Made by a program: the position numbers and the translations under genes | Assembly (NCBI GenBank): GCA_035452965.1 | Contig: DAOTCE010000003.1 | Coordinates: 124,001-188,000 of the forward strand | DNA from: Candidatus Paceibacterota bacterium | GTDB taxonomy: Bacteria; Verrucomicrobiota; Verrucomicrobiia; Limisphaerales; UBA8199 | Direction: 5' to 3' | DNA: 64,000 nt | Shown here: positions 59,835 to 64,000 of the stretch, piece by piece | Numbering within the stretch: the stretch's first letter is position 1 | Layout: each line of letters opens with the position of its first letter | The notes under the pieces: generated by a model | Told to the model about the DNA's origin: nothing | Seen by the model: only the letters and a program-made list of their open reading frames with translations | Databases searched by the model: none

Positions 59835-61192
59835 ATGCCACCTCCACATTGCCCCCGCCTTCCTCTTCCGCGCCGGGAGAGCTGACTCTCAGGCGCTCCC
59901 TGAAACTCTGGGACCTGGTGATCTATGGCGTCATCCTGATCCAGCCCACCGCCGCCCTGCCCCTCTTCGGGGTAGTCAGCCAGGAAGCGCGCGGGCACGT
60001 GGTGACCACCCTCTTGGTGGCCATGGTGGCGATGCTCTTCACGGCCATCAGCTACGGGCGCATGGCGCGCGCTTATCCGAGCGCCGGCTCGGCCTTCACC
60101 TATGTTGGGCGCGAACTGGACCCGCGCGCGGGGTATCTCGTCGGCTGGAGCATGTTGATGGATTACCTGCTCTGCCCGATCCTGTGCGTCATCTGGTGCA
60201 GCAAGGCCGCCGGCAATATCCTGCCCGAGGTACCTTACTGGAGCTGGGTGCTGTTCTTTGTGGTGCTCTTTACCGGCCTGAACCTCCGCGGCATCAAGGC
60301 CTCCTCGCGCACCAACGCCTTCCTGGCCGCCGCCATGACGGTCGTCGTGGGAATCCTGTTTGCCTGCATCGGGCGTTACCTGGTGGCCCACGCCTCGGGC
60401 GAGGGGGTGGCCTACTTCCTCAGGCCGTTCTATGATCCAGCCACCTTCTCGCTGCCGGCGGTGTGGCGCGGCACCTCGATTGCCGTGCTGACCTACATTG
60501 GCTTTGACGCCATCTCGACGCTCTCGGAGGAGGTCGAGAACCCGCGCCGCAACATCCTGCTGGCAACGGTCCTGACCTGCCTGTTCACCGGCATCTTCTC
60601 CGGCCTGCAGATCTACGCCGGGCAGTTGGTGTGGCCATACGGGTCCGAGCCATTCCCGGACGTGGACACGGCCTACGTCTTTGTGGCCGGCAAAGCCGGC
60701 GGGACCTGGCTGCTGCAACTGGTCAACTTCACGCTGCTGGTGGCGAGTGTGGGCTCCGGGATGGGTGCGCAGCTTGCCTCGGCGCGCCTCCTCTACAGCA
60801 TGGGGCGGGATGACGTTATCCCGAAGCGGTTTTTCGGCGCGCTCAATGCCCGGACCCAGACGCCCACCAAGAACGTCCTGCTGACCGGCGGGCTGGCGTT
60901 GGGTGGCGCCTTTGTATTGAGCTACCAACTGAGCGCCGAGATGATGAACTTCGGCGCGTTCATAGCGTTCATCGGCGTCAACTTGTCGGCGTTGGTTCAT
61001 TACTCGGTGCGCGGCGGCGACCGCCGCTTGATCACCTGGCTGCCACCCGTTCTGGGTTGCATCATTTGCTTCTACATCTGGCTGCACCTGCGCTGGCCGG
61101 CCAAGGCGCTGGGCGGCGCCTGGCTGGTGGCCGGACTGCTGTGGGGCGGCTGCCGGAAGGGCGGCTTCCGCACCTTGAGAAACGTTGATTAA
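59831..61192 (+). CDS. APC-family amino-acid permease
   Basis: This 453-aa inner-membrane transporter with ~12 helices belongs to the amino-acid/polyamine/organocation superfamily. Landmarks are LKLWDLVIYGVILIQPTAALPLFG, the conserved AYPSAGSAFTYVGREL in helix 2-3, and LTYIGFDAISTLSEEVENPRRN in helix 6. Its start overlaps the GH20 stop (ATGA), so it is translationally coupled. This suggests that the product of the glycosidase or an accompanying amino compound is imported (inference). Confidence 0.9.
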   Translation: MNATSTLPPPSSSAPGELTLRRSLKLWDLVIYGVILIQPTAALPLFGVVSQEARGHVVTTLLVAMVAMLFTAISYGRMARAYPSAGSAFTYVGRELDPRAGYLVGWSMLMDYLLCPILCVIWCSKAAGNILPEVPYWSWVLFFVVLFTGLNLRGIKASSRTNAFLAAAMTVVVGILFACIGRYLVAHASGEGVAYFLRPFYDPATFSLPAVWRGTSIAVLTYIGFDAISTLSEEVENPRRNILLATVLTCLFTGIFSGLQIYAGQLVWPYGSEPFPDVDTAYVFVAGKAGGTWLLQLVNFTLLVASVGSGMGAQLASARLLYSMGRDDVIPKRFFGALNARTQTPTKNVLLTGGLALGGAFVLSYQLSAEMMNFGAFIAFIGVNLSALVHYSVRGGDRRLITWLPPVLGCIICFYIWLHLRWPAKALGGAWLVAGLLWGGCRKGGFRTLRNVD

Positions 61193-61382
61193 CCGCCAGG
61201 AGCGGCTGCCAATCCGGTCACGAGCGCCGTCTATTGCGCCGGCTCGCGTGATGTCAGCTTTCAGAATCCCACCCTTTTGTACGTGGGGCCTTGCCCTGGA
61301 CCCGCCAGCTCATCGAAATTATCAATCCTCCCCGCCGCTTTTTCGATTACCGCGCCCCGGCGTTTTCGCCTAACCTCTTCTC

Positions 61383-61928
61383 ATGACATATACAGGCCAT
61401 CGCAACTTATGGGCGAAGATCATGGTCGTCATCGGCAGCATCGGCCTTCTGGTCGGAGCCTTGGACCCATTGGAAGGTTCGATCCTCATCCTTATCGGCA
61501 GCGGGCTGGCCGCCTTGGGCACATTGTTCGGCCAAGCCGAGCCCCGCTTAGTCCGGTACCGCACGCTAGTGTTCGTCCTCATCGTACTCGGAGCCGGAGC
61601 CATGTGGGGACTTTCAGCCCGGGGCGGCATCGGAGGCAAATCCGGCCTCTCCATGTGGTGGGGCCTCTTGCTTCTGCCTTATCTCATAGGCTATCCCATG
61701 GCCATAACCGGACCGGGACATCCCCGCTGGTTCCTTTGCCTGGGAATCGGAGTGGGCCTGTGGTACTTGGCGCTGGGCTGCATAATCTCACACTCCTCCA
61801 AAGGGTTCCCGGATCCTATTGTCATCCTCCTGGCAGCCATCGGTCTGGCGATGATCGGCGGCTGCGTCATCCGATTAGTAAGCGCTGCGCGCCACGCAAG
61901 AGCAATCAGTCCAGCTCGTCCCCAATAA
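61383..61928 (+). CDS. Small multi-pass membrane protein, unknown function
   Basis: This 181-aa protein has about five hydrophobic helices (WAKIMVVIGSIGLLVGAL, LIGSGLAALGTLFG, TLVFVLIVLGAGAMW, WGLLLLPYLIGYPMAI, WFLCLGIGVGLWYLALGCII and a last one before a basic tail). I do not recognise a family. The 190-nt gap before it (61193-61382) shows nothing clear. Confidence 0.65.
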   Translation: MTYTGHRNLWAKIMVVIGSIGLLVGALDPLEGSILILIGSGLAALGTLFGQAEPRLVRYRTLVFVLIVLGAGAMWGLSARGGIGGKSGLSMWWGLLLLPYLIGYPMAITGPGHPRWFLCLGIGVGLWYLALGCIISHSSKGFPDPIVILLAAIGLAMIGGCVIRLVSAARHARAISPARPQ

Positions 61929-62046
61929 TTCCGGACGGGTCCGCTCGCCCGAATCCCCGGCCAGGCGCCGAATTGACCCCGCCGCCAAGCGAGCGGCGCC
62001 ACCTCCACTGAACTCTCAGCCATCAATCTGTGCCCCCGTTCGAAGC

Positions 62047-62592
62047 CTATAGGGGAGGTGACATTTGATCGGGGAAAATGAGTTTGGTGGTGTCGAAACC
62101 GAGGGCTGCGGCTTGAGATATTAGTTTGTTCTTAAGCTCAGGCTCAATTTCAGGCTTTCGTGCCAAAATCCAAAAGTACGACTTCTTCGGCCCGCAGATC
62201 ACCGCATATTGGTAGTCCTTTTGGTCGAGCTCGAAGATCACATATGAGCCGTAGAAAGGTCCGAAGAATGACACCTTCAAGTAGCCCTGGTCGGGTGATT
62301 TGACGAAGAACGCCTTCCCCTCTGCCGATTTCCACTCCTTCTTGCTCTCCGAGTAACCGCGATTCAGCACGCGCACGCCTCCGCCCTTCCGCAGGCTGTA
62401 ATCCGCGGTCACGTGGCTCAGGCCCCGTTCAAAGGAATGGTCCAGCCGCGCAATTTCATACCAGCGCCCCAGGTAACGATCCAACTCAAAACCCTGGACC
62501 GGCTTGACACCCTTGGGCACCCCCACACAACCGCTGAACAGATACGCAATCATCAGACCGCCAGCAGAGATAATTACAGTTGTCAGTTTCAT
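62047..62592 (-). CDS. blc: Bacterial lipocalin (Blc-like outer-membrane lipoprotein)
   Basis: Started at MKLTTVIISAG (62592) it is 181 aa. The lipobox is LFSGC. The lipocalin signature is DRYLGRWYEIARLDHSFERGL (split over 21 residues, with GRWYEIARLD diagnostic), and later strands carry YAVICGPKKSYFWILARKP and the family end-motif region. It binds lipids at the outer membrane. Its start is 47 nt from the end of the WYL regulator gene on the same strand. Confidence 0.93.
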   Translation of the reverse strand: MKLTTVIISAGGLMIAYLFSGCVGVPKGVKPVQGFELDRYLGRWYEIARLDHSFERGLSHVTADYSLRKGGGVRVLNRGYSESKKEWKSAEGKAFFVKSPDQGYLKVSFFGPFYGSYVIFELDQKDYQYAVICGPKKSYFWILARKPEIEPELKNKLISQAAALGFDTTKLIFPDQMSPPL

Positions 62593-62638
62593 GGCAATAG
62601 CTGGTTGAAACCATGCACCAGCAAGGTGACGAGGCAAA

Positions 62639-63667
62639 CTAAATTCCAAGCTGCCTCTTATTGTGCATCACCATCGGTCCTCCGTAGCGCTGCCAAAGCT
62701 CCCCGGTTGCTTTGAAGAGCCGCTCCCGCAGCTTCTCGGGTCTGATCACCGTCGCATGCGTCCCCAGGCTCAACACCCACCTTTCTGCTTCCTCCAGACT
62801 GTCCAGCCGCAGCCGCACCCGCAGCATGCCACCCGGCATTTCGGTCAGCTCCTGGCTCGAATGCAGCCGCCGCCCGCGCACGTCATCCGCCGCGAACGCG
62901 TCCAGCTCCACGACCACCTCGAAATCATCCTGCCCCTTGAACAGCCCGAGGCTCCCGCGCAGATACTCATTCAAATCGAACTTCTTCGACACCGTGAACC
63001 GCTTCCCCGTGAGCGTCGGCTTCGACAGTCTTGTCAATACGAAGGTCCTCATCGCTTTCCGCTCCATATCAAACCCAAACACACACCACTGGTTATCCAC
63101 GCACGCGATGTGATACGGCCGCACGTGCCGCAGCTGCGCCTTCACCTGCCCGCGATTCCGAGACATGAACTTCACCGCCCGCTTCTCGCTCACCGCCCGC
63201 ATCAGCAGGTTGAAGTTCTTCAATTCCGCATCGCCGGGCGCAAACGGCCGGAATGACAGCAGGCCGTCCATGCTCCCCAGCGAATAACGAACGCTCTGAT
63301 CCAACTGCCCCGTTACCTTGCGAAACGTCACCTCCAGCATCCGCTGCCAGGGCGTGCCCCGATACTGCTCAATCGCCTTGCTCGCCACAAACATGGTGAA
63401 AACATCCGCCTCCGACATCGGCATCTGCGGGAACTGCGGCACCGACCTCGTGAAGTAGAACCCGTTCTTCTTTCCGTCGAACTCCATCGGCAGCTTCAGC
63501 CGCGTCTTCATGAAGTCAATATCCCGCTTGATCGTCCGGACGCTCATCTCGAACTCCCGCGCCAGCTTGTGGCTGTTCGGGTATTCCCTGTTCTCGATGA
63601 GCTGGTGAATCCGCATCATCCGCTCAATCGCCGGCCAGCAATACACGGTCGTCTGTGCTTTCCTCAT
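62639..63667 (-). CDS. WYL-domain transcriptional regulator
   Basis: Started at MRKAQTTVYCW (63667) it is 342 aa; a longer reading to 63766 passes through hairpin repeat DNA. The N-terminal winged HTH (~15-60; NSHKLAREFEMSVRTIKRDIDFM) is followed by a WYL domain (~150-225, with RPYHIACVDNQWCVFGFD in the WYL ligand strand) and a C-terminal WCX-like extension (LSLGTHATVIRPEKLRERL). Such regulators bind nucleotides or nucleic acid and often control defence or stress genes. No RBS-free leaderless element is present upstream. A TGTCCA palindrome lies ~310 nt upstream at the window edge. Confidence 0.85.
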   Translation of the reverse strand: MRKAQTTVYCWPAIERMMRIHQLIENREYPNSHKLAREFEMSVRTIKRDIDFMKTRLKLPMEFDGKKNGFYFTRSVPQFPQMPMSEADVFTMFVASKAIEQYRGTPWQRMLEVTFRKVTGQLDQSVRYSLGSMDGLLSFRPFAPGDAELKNFNLLMRAVSEKRAVKFMSRNRGQVKAQLRHVRPYHIACVDNQWCVFGFDMERKAMRTFVLTRLSKPTLTGKRFTVSKKFDLNEYLRGSLGLFKGQDDFEVVVELDAFAADDVRGRRLHSSQELTEMPGGMLRVRLRLDSLEEAERWVLSLGTHATVIRPEKLRERLFKATGELWQRYGGPMVMHNKRQLGI

Positions 63668-63692
63668 AATTCGCTCTCCGCCTTGAATGTAG

Positions 63693-63734
63693 GGCAGGCG
63701 TCTCGCCTGCCGGTTCACGAGACCTCCGGTCTCG
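63693..63734. repeat. Double-hairpin intergenic repeat
   Basis: GGCAGGCG-TCT-CGCCTGCC (63693-63711) and CGAGACC-TCC-GGTCTCG (63718-63734) are two perfect stem-loops in tandem just upstream of the WYL gene. Nearby is a CTCAACC/ATCAACTCTCAACC low-complexity run. The layout resembles dispersed hairpin repeats. Confidence 0.6.
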
Positions 63735-63803
63735 TCTTGCACCCATTTAATGTGCTCAGCGCTCAACCATCAACTCTCAACCCTCAACCATTCCTGTAAT
63801 CGC

Positions 63804-63824
63804 GGGTGTCATCCGTTGACACCC
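63804..63824. repeat. Hairpin GGGTGTCA-N5-TGACACCC
   Basis: This perfect 8-bp inverted repeat with a 5-nt loop lies in the gene-free 63668-64000 stretch upstream of the WYL gene. It could be an operator or part of the repeat cluster. Confidence 0.4.
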
Positions 63825-63971
63825 CCCCGATCTTCTGCTTAATCGCGGATTGCCGGAAAGTGCCAACGGTGGTTTTCCCATTGCCGCCCTGACAGCCGGG
63901 GCAGAGGGAACACAACGTCATTAACGCTCCCCAGCCAGAACCGGATGGTTCCTCCAACCTCCAACCGGTGA

Positions 63972-63992
63972 ACTGTCCAAATTTTGGACAGT
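63972..63992. promoter_or_regulatory. TGTCCA-N5-TGGACA palindrome, copy 2
   Basis: ACTGTCCAAA-T-TTTGGACAGT is a perfect 10-bp-arm palindrome ending 8 bp before the window edge. Its 17-bp core matches the arms and spacing of the site at 24859-24875. It may control a gene beyond the window or the WYL regulator. Confidence 0.5.
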
Positions 63993-64000
63993 AATCCTGC

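Noticed and set aside
63735..63790. Possible CRISPR array from the CTCAACC/ATCAACTCTCAACC run
   Set aside because: Units are short, irregular and without spacers of constant length.
63972..63992. The perfect palindrome as a LexA/SOS box
   Set aside because: The spacing does not fit CTGT-N8-ACAG, and no SOS gene is visible next to it.

Overview
The window looks like a chromosomal segment of a Verrucomicrobiota bacterium, most likely of the Limisphaerales/Pedosphaera type (inference). It is GC-rich. It carries a PEP-CTERM protein, large secreted proteins with LamG or autotransporter-associated beta-strand repeats and a shared C-terminal tail ending FYRLLA/FYRVIVP, pseudopilins of the Planctomycetes-Verrucomicrobia type, GH106, GH20 and GHL10 glycosidases, and a propeller-type histidine kinase. 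No rRNA, tRNA, transposase or CRISPR array was seen.

Layout. 1-12.5 kb: the 3' end of an alpha-2-macroglobulin-like gene, a cell-wall amidase, a PduO-type adenosyltransferase, an alpha/beta hydrolase, an Aas-like acyltransferase/acyl-activating enzyme, an Lnt-like N-acyltransferase, and a MarR regulator divergent from a large FAD/Fe-S D-2-hydroxyacid dehydrogenase. 13-24.8 kb: mostly core genes: leuC coupled to an O-antigen ligase/TPR protein, a FecR protein and CHASE2 adenylate cyclase, coaD, the conserved yceD-rpmF-plsX-fabH run, a PilZ protein and pilT. 25.3-56.4 kb: an accessory region of secreted and surface proteins, with a two-component system, two paralogous proteins with a CHAP-like domain, glycosidase-like enzymes, a giant beta-strand-repeat protein, two pseudopilins, GH106, an M20 amidohydrolase with a YfcC-type transporter, a LamG protein, a decayed toxin-antitoxin pair, a PEP-CTERM protein and a ceramidase-like enzyme. 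56.4-64 kb: a DegT aminotransferase, a GH20 hexosaminidase coupled to an amino-acid permease, a small membrane protein, a lipocalin and a WYL regulator.

Main discovery. Ten copies of an 18-bp element, consensus CTACTCAATTGGGGGATG, lie between 28.5 and 56.4 kb and none was seen elsewhere. Every copy points at a same-strand gene. In nine copies a -10-like hexamer (TANNNT or CANAAT) begins 21 or 22 nt after the element, and in seven copies an ATG begins only 7-9 nt after that hexamer. This is the geometry of promoters making leaderless mRNAs, with the 18-bp element covering the -35 region. The set includes the response regulator gene itself, both pseudopilin units, the transporter, and genes for secreted enzymes, so it looks like a regulon for surface and polymer-degrading functions. 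The reader of the element (the NarL/FixJ regulator encoded here or an alternative sigma factor) is not known.

Other non-coding structure: three copies of a ~125-bp palindromic intergenic repeat, two 11-bp-phased arrays, a repeated TGTCCA-N5-TGGACA palindrome, a low-complexity repeat inserted in frame in the first gene, and double-hairpin repeats.
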